NCBI GenBank assembly: GCA_035946575.1
Contig: DASYZG010000034.1
Span: forward strand, 1-32,691
DNA from: Gp13-AA77 sp035946575
GTDB lineage: Bacteria; Acidobacteriota; Terriglobia; UBA7540
Length of the DNA: 32,691 nucleotides
Reading direction: 5' to 3'
A program made the position numbers and the translations under genes. Numbering within the stretch: the first letter of the stretch is position 1; the number at the start of each line of letters is the position of its first letter. Below, one piece after another: positions 23,352-32,553 of this stretch. The notes beneath the pieces were generated by a model that was given only the letters and a program-made list of their open reading frames with translations, searched no databases and was not told the DNA's origin.

Positions 23352-23681
23352 ATCTCCTCCTTTTGCTTTGGGCAAAGTCTCCGTGCCGAGATGTGGCGAC
23401 CCCCGGGTGCCCGCTCGGCGCGGTCCAACCGCTAACGGGCGGTTCAGATCAAGCAGGTGGTGTTCCACGTTGGCAGCGATGACGCGACACGACGGGCCGA
23501 AGACTTCAGATTGCGAAACCGAGTGGCGAAGGAACAGCCTCCGGGGACGGTCCCCAACGGGCGAAAGCGGCTGTTTCTCCCACTTTTCATAAACGCGAAG
23601 GTGATTTATGAAATTCGGAACGTGAAGAAATCCAATCGAATTGGATTGACTTTGGGACGACGAGCATACAGACTAGTCGGT
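23352..23681. promoter_or_regulatory. Divergent control region of the HAF and tetR genes
   Basis: About 330 bp between divergent starts. It has a palindrome GGGGAC-G-GTCCCC (23543-23555), a perfect inverted repeat AATCCAAT-CGA-ATTGGATT (23629-23647), a TTGACT that may be a -35 for tetR (23646-23651), and the palindrome over the tetR start (23665-23684). No gene is seen within. Confidence 0.5.
23629..23647. promoter_or_regulatory. Perfect inverted repeat overlapping a candidate -35
   Basis: AATCCAAT and ATTGGATT are exact reverse complements around CGA. The right end overlaps TTGACT (23646-23651), a plausible -35 for the tetR gene. It may bind a second regulator, because its sequence differs from the 23665 palindrome. 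Confidence 0.45.
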
Positions 23682-23684
23682 ATG
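23665..23684. promoter_or_regulatory. Likely TetR-family operator over its own start codon
   Basis: CATACAGACTAGTCGGTATG is a 20-bp palindrome at 18 of 20 positions, centred on CTAG. Its last three bases are the ATG of the tetR gene. Size, symmetry and location fit an autoregulatory operator of a TetR-type dimer. Confidence 0.65.
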
Positions 23685-24326
23685 TCCGGTGGTCGCGACA
23701 GAACGCCACGCCTGCGTGCTCCCGAGCGTACGCGGGAACGCCTGCTGCAAGCGGCTTTCCGGGAGGTCTACCGGTCAGGCTTTCAGAGCGCCGGCATCGA
23801 CACCATTCTCACCGCCGCGCGCGTTACCAAGGGTGCGCTCTATTACCACTTCGACGGCAAAGAAGCCCTGGGGCACGCCATCATCGAAGAGATCATCGCA
23901 AAACTCACCCATGACAGGTGGATGCTCCCGCTTCAACGGAGCAAAGACAAGGACCCAATCGACGCTTTGATCGCCGTTGTACGGGCCATACCCCATGGCC
24001 CCAGAGATGTAAAGGCCGGCTGTCCCCTGGTCAATTTGACGCAGGAGATGTCGCTCCTCGACGAACAGTTTCGCAGGCGACTGGCGACCGTCTTCCATGC
24101 CTGGCAAGAAGCAATTGCTATGACTTTGCGAAGGGGGCAGTCGCAGGGGGCCGTGCGTGGCGACCTGGTTCCGGAAGGGACGGCAAGCTTTCTGATCGCG
24201 ATGGTCGAAGGCTACGAAGTGCTAGCAAAAAATGCGCAGGATCCAAAGGTGTGGAATGTAGGAATCGGAAATATCGTGGGCTGGCTGAATTCTCTTCGCA
24301 CCCCGGGCAACCACAAGCGGCGATGA
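23682..24326 (+). CDS. TetR/AcrR-family transcriptional repressor
   Basis: A 214 aa regulator, likely a dimeric ligand-responsive repressor. The N-terminal helix-turn-helix is clear: RTRERLLQAAFREVYRSGFQ, then AGIDTILTAARVTKGALYYH and FDGKEALGHAI. The C-terminal ligand domain has GCPLVNLTQEMSLLDEQFRR, a Cys-containing segment similar in layout to NemR/YxaF-type members. The cysteine may sense an electrophile, but that is speculation. The frame is open back to 23457; ATG 23682 is chosen because the conserved domain begins right after it and the operator-like palindrome ends on it. No Shine-Dalgarno is evident. Possible targets are itself, the divergent HAF gene and the SnoaL-like gene downstream. 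Confidence 0.88.
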   Translation: MSGGRDRTPRLRAPERTRERLLQAAFREVYRSGFQSAGIDTILTAARVTKGALYYHFDGKEALGHAIIEEIIAKLTHDRWMLPLQRSKDKDPIDALIAVVRAIPHGPRDVKAGCPLVNLTQEMSLLDEQFRRRLATVFHAWQEAIAMTLRRGQSQGAVRGDLVPEGTASFLIAMVEGYEVLAKNAQDPKVWNVGIGNIVGWLNSLRTPGNHKRR

Positions 24327-24429
24327 CGGCTCCAATTGCAGCGGGGTGACTGGATGTGCGACATACCAACCGGTCTGTATGACGGGAGGGAAGGTTTCAA
24401 ACTGCATCCTGAAAAAGGGGTAACGAACA

Positions 24430-24912
24430 ATGGCAAGCATCGGAGTGTCACGCAGGAATCTGCTCGCCACGGGAGCTTGGGCGCTGGTTGGCGCCGTGAG
24501 CCCGCCGGGGGCGGCAACGGCAAGCTCACGGGATGGGCGGAATCTAACCAACGAGGAATTGATCCGGAAGTGGTACGCAGCCTGGGAAAAGAGGGACTGG
24601 GGCCCGGTGGATGAGCTGCTCGCCGATGATTTCACTTTCTCGAGCGCGAACGGTGACGACCACATCAGCAAGAGTACTTTCAAGATGCGATGCTGGGAAA
24701 CACAGATCGATTTCATCAAACGCTTTGACCTGGAGCGGATCGCCACGGGCGCGGACGATGCTTTTGTGAAGTATCTATGCCACACCAGGAACGGCAAATC
24801 ATTCCGGAACGTGGAGTATCTCCGAATCAAGAACGGAAAGTTGGAATCGATTGAGTGCTATTTCGGCGCCCAATCGAGCTTTCCGTCGGCCGTGAGCACC
24901 GGGCGGACCTAA
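24430..24912 (+). CDS. Exported SnoaL/NTF2-like protein
   Basis: A 160 aa protein with an N-terminal twin-arginine-like signal (SRRNLLATGAWALVGAVS) and one NTF2/SnoaL-like cone domain (about 38-150). The domain begins LTNEELIRKWYAAWEKRDWG, then VDELLADDFTFSSANGDD, and ends LRIKNGKLESIECYFG. Such domains bind or turn over small hydrophobic molecules or only dimerise; catalytic residues cannot be assigned. It starts 104 bp after tetR on the same strand, so co-regulation is plausible. Weak AGGGG about 10 nt upstream. Confidence 0.78.
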   Translation: MASIGVSRRNLLATGAWALVGAVSPPGAATASSRDGRNLTNEELIRKWYAAWEKRDWGPVDELLADDFTFSSANGDDHISKSTFKMRCWETQIDFIKRFDLERIATGADDAFVKYLCHTRNGKSFRNVEYLRIKNGKLESIECYFGAQSSFPSAVSTGRT

Positions 24913-25135
24913 CCTCTGGCCGTTTGTTGCGAAACGTTTCGAGTGGCGTTTATTCCCCGCGCAGCGAGGAATCTCGCTTTGAAATTGAGGCAACACGAGA
25001 TTCCTTGTCGCCTTCGGCTCCTGGGAATGGCGGCGTGGATGGGTTTTTCAACAAACTGCCGGAGCGAAGGAACAAGTATTTTCAGCAGGGCTACCTTGGG
25101 AGGCCGGGCGGCGATTCTGAGTCAGGAGGAACACG

Positions 25136-25849
25136 ATGAAGCGAAGTCTGGGAATGGTAGCTGTTTTCAGTTTCTCTCTGCTCCTGGGGCTCACGGGAAC
25201 GAAGCAGGGGCAGGCAGGTGCTCCCAAAACAGCCTATGCGAAAATGGCGCCGCTCGATCAGTACCTCATGCCAGACCGGAATGCCGAGATTGCCCTGGCT
25301 CGAAGCGCGGCGCCCGATGCCATATCGGGCGAGGCAAAGGTTATGGTTCTCGGGCGCCATGGCTACGAAGCTGCCGTCGAGGGGAAGAACGGTTTTGTGT
25401 GTCTTGTCGAGAGAGCGTGGATGGGCCCTTCCGACTCTCCCCAGTTCTGGAACCCCAGGATTCGAGGGCCGATCTGTTTCAATCCGCCGGCCGCGCGATC
25501 GGTCTTGCCAATCACTTACAAGAGAACCGAGATGGCGCTGGCGGGGCGGACGAAGATTGAGATCATCAAGGGCAACAAGGCGGCGTTTGAAAAAGGCGAA
25601 CTTCCGCCGCTCGAACCCGGCGCCATGAGTTACATGATGTCGAGGCGGGCTTACCTCACCGATGACGATGATCACAACGTCGCTCACTTGATGTTTTATG
25701 AGCCTCCGCTCGACGGCAAGGCCTGGGGTGCCGATCTGCCGAAATCGCCGGTCATGCTGAATTCACAATTCAAAGGCGCTCAACCCATCGACGTGTTTGT
25801 CGTTCCGGTGGGCAGGTGGTCAGACGGGTCCGCCGCCCCGGTGATGTAG
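25136..25849 (+). CDS. Conserved exported protein of unknown function
   Basis: A 237 aa protein that I do not assign to a named family. It has a clear signal peptide (LGMVAVFSFSLLLGLTGT, cleavage near GQAG). Then come DQYLMPDRNAEIALARSAAP, a central segment VMVLGRHGYEAAVEGKNGFVCLVER, WNPRIRGPICFNPPAARSVLP, and a C-terminal half with YMMSRRAYLTDDDDHNVAHL and PIDVFVVPVGRW. The two internal cysteines may form a disulfide. AGGAGG lies just ahead of the ATG. The pattern is reminiscent of conserved acidobacterial exported proteins, but no function is offered. It precedes the LytTR gene by 94 bp on the same strand. Confidence 0.75.
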   Translation: MKRSLGMVAVFSFSLLLGLTGTKQGQAGAPKTAYAKMAPLDQYLMPDRNAEIALARSAAPDAISGEAKVMVLGRHGYEAAVEGKNGFVCLVERAWMGPSDSPQFWNPRIRGPICFNPPAARSVLPITYKRTEMALAGRTKIEIIKGNKAAFEKGELPPLEPGAMSYMMSRRAYLTDDDDHNVAHLMFYEPPLDGKAWGADLPKSPVMLNSQFKGAQPIDVFVVPVGRWSDGSAAPVM

Positions 25850-25943
25850 GACCTTCCCTTTGGGAGAGGTGCGCTCGTCACCCCTGTTTCGGGCAAAAAG
25901 AAGTTCGAGGAAAGCGAGCAATGCGAATGCGAGGGTTCCCATC

Positions 25944-26429
25944 ATGAGCACCCGCGAGGTTCTGGATCAGAAGGCCGTGGCACGCGAGATGTTTGGGGAA
26001 CAAGGCACTCACGCTGAGGTGGGCACTTCGGTTGGCCCGGCGCGAGGGGACGCTGCGAGCCGCATCCGAGTCTCGCGCCCACGAATCGCGTTCAAGACAA
26101 AAGGTAGAATTCTGCTCCTGGATTTAGCCGAAATTGTGGCCGTGCAAGCAGAGGGTAACTACGTCATGTTGCGGCACCGGACCAGTCCCTATTTGCTGCG
26201 CGAGACGCTCTCCTCCATGGCGGAGAAGCTCAGGCCCTACGGTTTTATTCGCATCCACCGCTCGGTCGTGGTGAATATTTCGGCGGTGGAGGAGATCCAA
26301 CCGTTGCCCACGGGAGAGTGTAGTCTGCGTGTAAGAGGCGGGAAGGAATACCTGGTAACACGCACCTACAGAGATAACCTCAGAGCGTTGGCTCAATTGT
26401 GGGTAGGCTCCGAGCGCCTTCCGTGCTAG
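25944..26429 (+). CDS. Stand-alone LytTR DNA-binding regulator
   Basis: A 161 aa protein whose C-terminal ~105 residues are a LytTR DNA-binding domain: FKTKGRILLLDLAEIVAVQA, EGNYVMLRHR, FIRIHRSVVVNISAVEEIQP, GKEYLVTRTYRDNL. It has no receiver domain; the N-terminal ~45 residues look disordered. Such single-domain LytTR proteins are often controlled by a membrane partner, but none is adjacent. ATG 25944 with GAGGG 9 nt upstream is preferred over a TTG at 25860. A broken partial copy of this gene lies at 27705-27773. The following DUF2911 gene is 70 bp downstream on the same strand. Confidence 0.85.
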   Translation: MSTREVLDQKAVAREMFGEQGTHAEVGTSVGPARGDAASRIRVSRPRIAFKTKGRILLLDLAEIVAVQAEGNYVMLRHRTSPYLLRETLSSMAEKLRPYGFIRIHRSVVVNISAVEEIQPLPTGECSLRVRGGKEYLVTRTYRDNLRALAQLWVGSERLPC

Positions 26430-26499
26430 CAGCAGGAAATGAGGCAGCCCAGGCTGGGACTCAACCATCCGACTGGGACCTGTCTAACAAGGAATGATC

Positions 26500-27117
26500 A
26501 TGAGAGGGAAACTACTGGTAGCTGCGCTTGTGCTGCTGACAGCAGGAACGTTGCGGGCTCAGGGAAGCGCGAGGTTTGCCGTAGGAGGCGGCGACCCGCC
26601 GGACGATCGCGGCTCCGCCCGGCTGCTGTACTGGAACGAGACCGCGGACCAGGCGGCCGGCCAGATCGCTTTCAACTACGGACGGCCCGTCTGGCGCCGG
26701 GACTATGAGGATCCCGCCACCTTCGACAGCATCACCAAAGGGAAGGTCTGGCGCCTGGGCAGCAATTTCTGGTCGAATCTCTACACGGACCTGCCGATTA
26801 CGATCTCAGGCAAATCGATCAAGCCCGGGATGTACTTCCTCGGTCTGGAGCGGTCCGCCGACGGATCTTCGTGGAGCCTGGCCTTCATTGATCCGGTCAA
26901 GGTACGCAAAGCCCACCTGGACGCTTTTCAAATCCAAAGAGCCACCGTCGAGTTCACGGTACCCATGAATATCGAAGCGGCAGGGTCGACTACTGTGGAG
27001 AAGCTCACCATCGTCCTCACGGATCTCAAGGCCGATAGTCCGAAGAACGCCACCTTGAGGATCTCCTGGGGCCACTTGGCGCTGTCGGCTCCCGTGAAGG
27101 CAACCGTGGGAGAGTAA
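26500..27117 (+). CDS. Exported DUF2911 protein
   Basis: A 205 aa secreted protein. Signal peptide LLVAALVLLTAGTLRAQG, then a DUF2911-like domain with AFNYGRPVWRRDY, ITKGKVWRLGSNFWSNLYTD, ITISGKSIKPGMYFLGLE and LRISWGHLALSAPV. DUF2911 proteins are common in Acidobacteriota and Bacteroidota; function is unknown. ATG 26500 is chosen over ATG 26494, because AAGGA at 26489-26493 directly abuts 26494 but sits 6 nt before 26500. Confidence 0.85.
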   Translation: MRGKLLVAALVLLTAGTLRAQGSARFAVGGGDPPDDRGSARLLYWNETADQAAGQIAFNYGRPVWRRDYEDPATFDSITKGKVWRLGSNFWSNLYTDLPITISGKSIKPGMYFLGLERSADGSSWSLAFIDPVKVRKAHLDAFQIQRATVEFTVPMNIEAAGSTTVEKLTIVLTDLKADSPKNATLRISWGHLALSAPVKATVGE

Positions 27118-27321
27118 CCGCGGGCGGCGGGGGCATGAAACACAATTTCTGCTCATCCTCGAAAAACTCTTTAGCCTCGTCATTCCCAGAAGCAGGCGCT
27201 GCGTTCGGAACGAAGTGCTTCCGAAGCTCGTTTAACAAACTGTCTCGCAATTCCCCAACGGCCGACCACCTGTATTATCGCTCTCGGTATACCCACCTTT
27301 AACAGCTAGTTGTTTGTCACT

Positions 27322-27350
27322 TTGCAAACCCGGATCGGCGCCCCTATGAT
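27322..27350 (+). promoter_or_regulatory. Promoter of the flp pilin gene
   Basis: TTGCAA (27322-27327), 17-nt spacer, TATGAT (27345-27350), followed by a leader of about 55 nt to the ribosome site. A good sigma-70-like match; nothing else is evident in 27118-27412. Confidence 0.55.
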
Positions 27351-27412
27351 GGCCGTTGTGGCACGCATCGTGGGGGCGAGCTGCCTCGAATTGTAAACCA
27401 GAGGAGGGTGAA

Positions 27413-27583
27413 ATGAAGAATCTGATGACCAGGTTGTGGCGCGAAGAAGAAGGCCAGGACCTGACGGAATACGGCTTGTTGCTGGTTCTGGTGGCGCTCG
27501 CGGCAATCACTTCCATGAGCACACTGGCGAACGCGATCAAGACAGTGTTCAGTACTGCCGCAGCCAATCTCAGCGCCAGTTAG
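27413..27583 (+). CDS. flp: Flp/Fap-type type IVb pilin
   Basis: A 56 aa prepilin. A short basic leader ending in Gly14 is followed by the processing motif G|QDLTEYGLLLVLVALAAI, with the conserved Glu at +5 and Tyr at +6, then a hydrophobic helix and a short tail rich in Ala/Ser. The product would be cleaved by a TadV/PilD-type peptidase and assembled into Flp pili by a Tad system. No tad/rcp genes are in the window, so this is an orphan pilin locus. GAGGAGGG lies 4-5 nt before ATG 27413; a strong promoter is at 27322-27350. Confidence 0.9.
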   Translation: MKNLMTRLWREEEGQDLTEYGLLLVLVALAAITSMSTLANAIKTVFSTAAANLSAS

Positions 27584-27945
27584 CAGGTCACAAACGCGAG
27601 CGGGAGCAGTCGCGGGACCGGCGATTCTCCACGCGCGATTGCCGTCCGGGCTCTCCGCTCGCGTTCTTCTCCGCCGCGGACACCACGACCGAGCGGTGAA
27701 TACCCTCTCCTCCATGGCGGAGAAACTCAGGTCCTACCGAGAGCCTTCCGTGCTAGCAGCAGAAAATGAGGCAGGCTAGGCCGGCGCAGACCCTGTGTCG
27801 AAAACCAGAGGAGTCATCAACGCTGCGAACCGGACTGATCCAGCGAATGAGCCACTGCATCACACCAGACCTCCTGCCGGGCCGGAATGCTCCATTTGCG
27901 TTCGCCGTATCTTTGCCATTTCTCCCAGCTCCGACGCGGCTGGCA
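27584..27945. other. Intergenic region with a LytTR gene remnant
   Basis: About 360 bp without an intact gene. It contains the broken LytTR copy (27705-27773) and a 12-nt AAACCAGAGGAG shared with the flp leader (about 27396 and 27802). Confidence 0.55.
27705..27773 (+). pseudogene. Internally deleted partial copy of the LytTR gene
   Basis: 27705-27737 matches 26208-26240 (31 of 33 bases), and 27738-27773 immediately continues with a match to 26411-26446 (34 of 36). The 170 bp between those two segments (26241-26410) is missing. The second half includes the original stop codon and downstream flank. No coding potential remains. Confidence 0.8.
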
Positions 27946-29097
27946 TCAACCGGCAAGTCCGGTGTCAGCGGCCGGACTTTCCGGCGGTTCCTGCTTTTGC
28001 CAATCGCGCATCTCCTCATGCAGCATTCCGAGCAGCGCCGCGGTGACGGACAGAATCAAAGGGCCGATGAAAATGCCCAGGATCCCGAATGCTTCTATCC
28101 CGCCGAGTAGCGAGAGGAAGACGAAGAACGTGTTCATCTTTACGCGCCCGCCCACGATGTATGTCCGAATGATGTGATCGGACGTGCTGACGACGGCTGC
28201 TCCCCAGATCAGCAAAATCAGGCCCTTCACCCAGTGCCCGCTCGCCACCAGGACGATGGACGCGGGAAGCCATACGAGTGACGCGCCGAAGACCGGCACC
28301 AAAGAGCAACCGGCAGTGAGTACTCCCAGCAGGACCGGTGAGCCCACCCCGAGCGCCGCCAGAGCAGCGCCGGTCAGAGCTGCCTGCGCCACGGCCACCG
28401 CCAAGACTCCGTATACGTTAGCGATGATAGTGTCCCCGATACTCGTGAACAGCCGGTCCACACGCCCGGTGTCGAGAGGCAGGAGGGCAGCCATCGTCAG
28501 CCGCACCCGCCGACCCTCGCGGAACAGAAAGAAGAGCGCGAAGAAGCTGATGGCGGCATTCAGGAGGAAAGACCCGAGGTGCCGGGCGATATCCGCGGCC
28601 GAACGCACGATCGAGGCGCTCCATTCCTCCAGGCGGGCCTGCAATTCCCCGCGCAAATTGAGTGCGTTCAGGTCCACATGGCGCCCGATTGCCTCCAACG
28701 GCTTTTGAAGCTCAGTGGTAACCCAGGGAATCAGTCCTCCACTTTCAGAGCTCCGTACGGCCAGAAACGTATAGGCATCGCGGATTTCACCGGTTACCAC
28801 ATGGGCCAGGGCCACCACGGGCAAAACCACCACCGTGAGGACGACCAGAGTAGAGACAAATGCCGCCTTATTGGGACCGCGAATCCGGGTCCAAATGCGC
28901 GCATGAACGGGGTAAAAGGCGACGGCCATGACCACGGCGAACAGGATTGCGGCCAGAAAGGACCTGGCCATGATGTAGCAAAGTACAAGCATCAGAAAGC
29001 TGGCAAGGGCCAGAAAAACCAGCGTGAACCGATTCCTCAACTGGGCGGTGGGGGGAGGTAGCGTGCGGTTTGCCGCGCGGTTGTCGGGTTTAATCAT
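27946..29097 (-). CDS. AI-2E-family membrane permease
   Basis: A 383 aa integral membrane protein of the AI-2E/PerM (TqsA/YdiK) family, usually linked to export of small molecules or to sodium-coupled efflux. There are two helices near the N-terminus (FTLVFLALASFLMLVLCYIM and FLAAILFAVVMAVAFYP), a soluble central section, and several C-terminal helices with GSPVLLGVLTAGCSLVPVFGA and the family motif FLSLLGGIEAFGILGIFIGP. The start is uncertain: ATG 29097 (chosen) or TTG 29130, neither with a good ribosome site. The substrate is unknown. It stands alone next to the tRNA gene. Confidence 0.85.
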   Translation of the reverse strand: MIKPDNRAANRTLPPPTAQLRNRFTLVFLALASFLMLVLCYIMARSFLAAILFAVVMAVAFYPVHARIWTRIRGPNKAAFVSTLVVLTVVVLPVVALAHVVTGEIRDAYTFLAVRSSESGGLIPWVTTELQKPLEAIGRHVDLNALNLRGELQARLEEWSASIVRSAADIARHLGSFLLNAAISFFALFFLFREGRRVRLTMAALLPLDTGRVDRLFTSIGDTIIANVYGVLAVAVAQAALTGAALAALGVGSPVLLGVLTAGCSLVPVFGASLVWLPASIVLVASGHWVKGLILLIWGAAVVSTSDHIIRTYIVGGRVKMNTFFVFLSLLGGIEAFGILGIFIGPLILSVTAALLGMLHEEMRDWQKQEPPESPAADTGLAG

Positions 29098-29310
29098 GGT
29101 GGCGTTTGACCGGGCCTTGACTCGCGCCAAGACCGGTCAACGGAGAAAGTATACCTGAGGCGTGGAACGTGCACCGAAGAAGCTCGCGCAGCCCATCGAC
29201 ACAGCCCTTCGCCCTCTCGGGTAGAGAGCGCTCTCCGGGTTTGGATCAGGGATCTTGGAATTTGCGACCTTGGAAAATGGAGAGGTTGAAATTTGCGATT
29301 GAATTTGAGA

Positions 29311-29339
29311 TTGGCAGAATCCCGGAGAGTCGATATAAT
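29311..29339 (+). promoter_or_regulatory. Promoter of tRNA-fMet
   Basis: TTGGCA (29311-29316), 17-nt spacer, TATAAT (29334-29339), ending only 5 nt before the mature tRNA 5' end at 29345. The upstream DNA also has repeated AATTTGCGA. Confidence 0.65.
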
Positions 29340-29344
29340 CGAAA

Positions 29345-31073
<1,729 letters not shown>

Positions 31074-31090
<17 letters not shown>

Positions 31091-31331
31091 ATTTCCTCCG
31101 GCCGTCGCGGTTAGTAAGGCTCTCCGGCGGTATTTGCTTCGCTTCGGATTCCTCGGGACGGCTGCCCACTATATTAACGCTCTCGTGACTTTTACCAAAC
31201 AACTCGGGATGATCCGCTGCGTAGGCGAGGGCGATCAAGCGAGCGAGAGTCCTTTCGGAAGAGAGGAGGTCATCCGAGGGTATTGGATTCTGCGCCGCAA
31301 CGGACCGTTCGAAATTGAATGGTCTTGCCAT
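31074..31331 (-). CDS. Small protein coupled to the recombinase
   Basis: An 85 aa charged soluble protein, no recognisable domain; MARPFNFERSV, then ERTLARLIALAYAADHPELF, suggests one helical segment. It overlaps the recombinase start by 17 nt and follows the zinc-finger gene by 44 nt, so it fits an operon. It could be a recombination directionality factor, as such small factors often sit beside serine integrases, but sequence gives no proof. The ribosome site is weak. Confidence 0.55.
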
Positions 31332-31375
31332 TTGAGCTTCATCAGACCTGCCGTATCAACGGCCCTGCGTACCTG

Positions 31376-31969
31376 TCATACTGGCACCTCGACGAATCTG
31401 CCGTCGCTGCCGTAGAGACCACCTGCGGACAGTACGTCGTCAATCGCTTCTTTTCGCCCCTGCTGAGTGCCGAGCAGAAACGACACCATGTCTCGCGCAC
31501 TCCAGTTTTCGAGGATTGCAAGTTCCGCCAGCACTGTGGACCGCTGCCGGTATGTCGAGGAGAGCCTCGCCCAAACCACTTCAGTAGGCGCGGCATCGGG
31601 TGCCAGCGTCGCAAGTTCGTCCAATTCTCGGAGCGAATCCAGCAATTTCCTCCTGCGGGAACGGACTGCCCCCTCGAGTCTGCGCGCCGCCTCATGCGTC
31701 CGCTCTCGCTCCCGTTGCTGGCGGAGGTATTCTGAACGCGGCAGCCACTCGCGCCGAAGCCCAAGCCGCTTCCGAAGGGCACCGACTCCGCCGTGAAAGT
31801 TGCATCCAGCATGATGGCAGTAGAACAATGCGCGCTCCTCGTCCACTGCAACTGTTCGTTTCCCTCCACAGTCGGGACAGTCGCGTCGTCGTAGACCAGC
31901 CGGGCGTGCTCCGATTTGCTCCAGCAATTCCAGGAAACCAGGCTCAGGGGTCGCTATCACTGTACCCAC
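31376..31969 (-). CDS. CHC2-type primase zinc-finger protein
   Basis: About 197 aa. The N-terminal half has a DnaG-like zinc-binding domain: CPDCGGKRTVAV, then ALFYCHHAGCNFHGG. The rest is helical and basic (EYLRQQRERERTHEAARRLE) with no TOPRIM or polymerase domain, so it is a zinc-finger stub rather than a full primase. The start is taken at GTG 31969, with AAGG 7 nt upstream; the frame extends to 32056 and includes an ATG at 32005. The GTG at 31960 forms a GTGA overlap with the previous gene. Likely part of the element's replication or transfer module. Confidence 0.7.
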   Translation of the reverse strand: MGTVIATPEPGFLELLEQIGARPAGLRRRDCPDCGGKRTVAVDEERALFYCHHAGCNFHGGVGALRKRLGLRREWLPRSEYLRQQRERERTHEAARRLEGAVRSRRRKLLDSLRELDELATLAPDAAPTEVVWARLSSTYRQRSTVLAELAILENWSARDMVSFLLGTQQGRKEAIDDVLSAGGLYGSDGRFVEVPV

Positions 31970-32301
31970 GCAATCACCTTTCCGCTTCCGTGACACACGA
32001 GACATTGCCCACGCTCGCCCGGCTGCAGAGTCTCGGTGCAAACGATGCACGAGCACACGCCGACGCCTGAGCAGTGCCAGCAGTCACGCTCGGCGCACTG
32101 TACCTTTGCTCGTTCTCTCTTCACCCGGCGTTGTCCTGGGCAGGGCTGATGAATCCGCTGGCTAAGCTCAGCCTCGGAGCGCTTATTACCGCACGGGTGA
32201 GAGCAGGCAGAGGCCAGTGGGTCGAAAGCATCCGTTCGCGATTCGTTCCATTCGCCGCGGCGAAGGGTCTCGATCAGCTTCTCGTATGGGACGGCCGCCA
32301 T
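31957..32301 (-). CDS. Cysteine-rich DnaJ-like zinc-finger protein
   Basis: About 114 aa. The C-terminal third carries CXXCXGXG-type repeats as in the DnaJ central domain: CWHCSGVG and CLVCHGSG, with extra cysteines (CSCIVC) between them. No J domain is present. The N-terminal part (AAVPYEKLIETLRRGEW) is helical. Its function is unknown; small proteins of this type occur in mobile elements and may bind DNA or other proteins. ATG 32301 is chosen over TTG 32310 and GTG 32307. It overlaps the following CHC2 gene by 13 nt or less, suggesting coupling. Confidence 0.6.
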   Translation of the reverse strand: MAAVPYEKLIETLRRGEWNESRTDAFDPLASACSHPCGNKRSEAELSQRIHQPCPGQRRVKRERAKVQCAERDCWHCSGVGVCSCIVCTETLQPGERGQCLVCHGSGKVIAWVQ

Positions 32302-32386
32302 GACCACCAACTCTTCTCGTGGACACGTGGACAGATAAGTGTCGTGATTTCTGCAAGATAACTGTCCACGCGTCCACTCTCCCTAT

Positions 32387-32553
32387 TCACGCAATCGAGA
32401 CAATCCACATGTTTTTGGCACCGCGCTCCGCGACAAGCTCGTCAGCATTCACTAGCGCCCGAAATGACCGATCAAACTGCGTGGCGTCTGAATAGTGACG
32501 CCAGAGGCCCTTATAGATTTGCCGCTTCGTTGTTCGCTGGCCAGGCTGCTGAG
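32387..32553 (-). pseudogene. C-terminal stub of a replication-type protein, cut by an insertion
   Basis: The readable part is TTKRQIYKGLWRHYSDA then FDRSFRALVNADELVAER and a normal stop at 32387. It looks like the C-terminal winged-helix of mobile-element primase/helicase proteins (DUF3987 type). The frame continues to the right only into the 22-24 bp repeat array, which is not coding. I read it as a gene truncated at its 5' side by the IS21-like end. The assignment of the family is tentative. Confidence 0.5.

Noticed and set aside
27356..27412. An upstream extension of the flp frame beginning at 27356
   Set aside because: The ribosome site and prepilin leader support ATG 27413.
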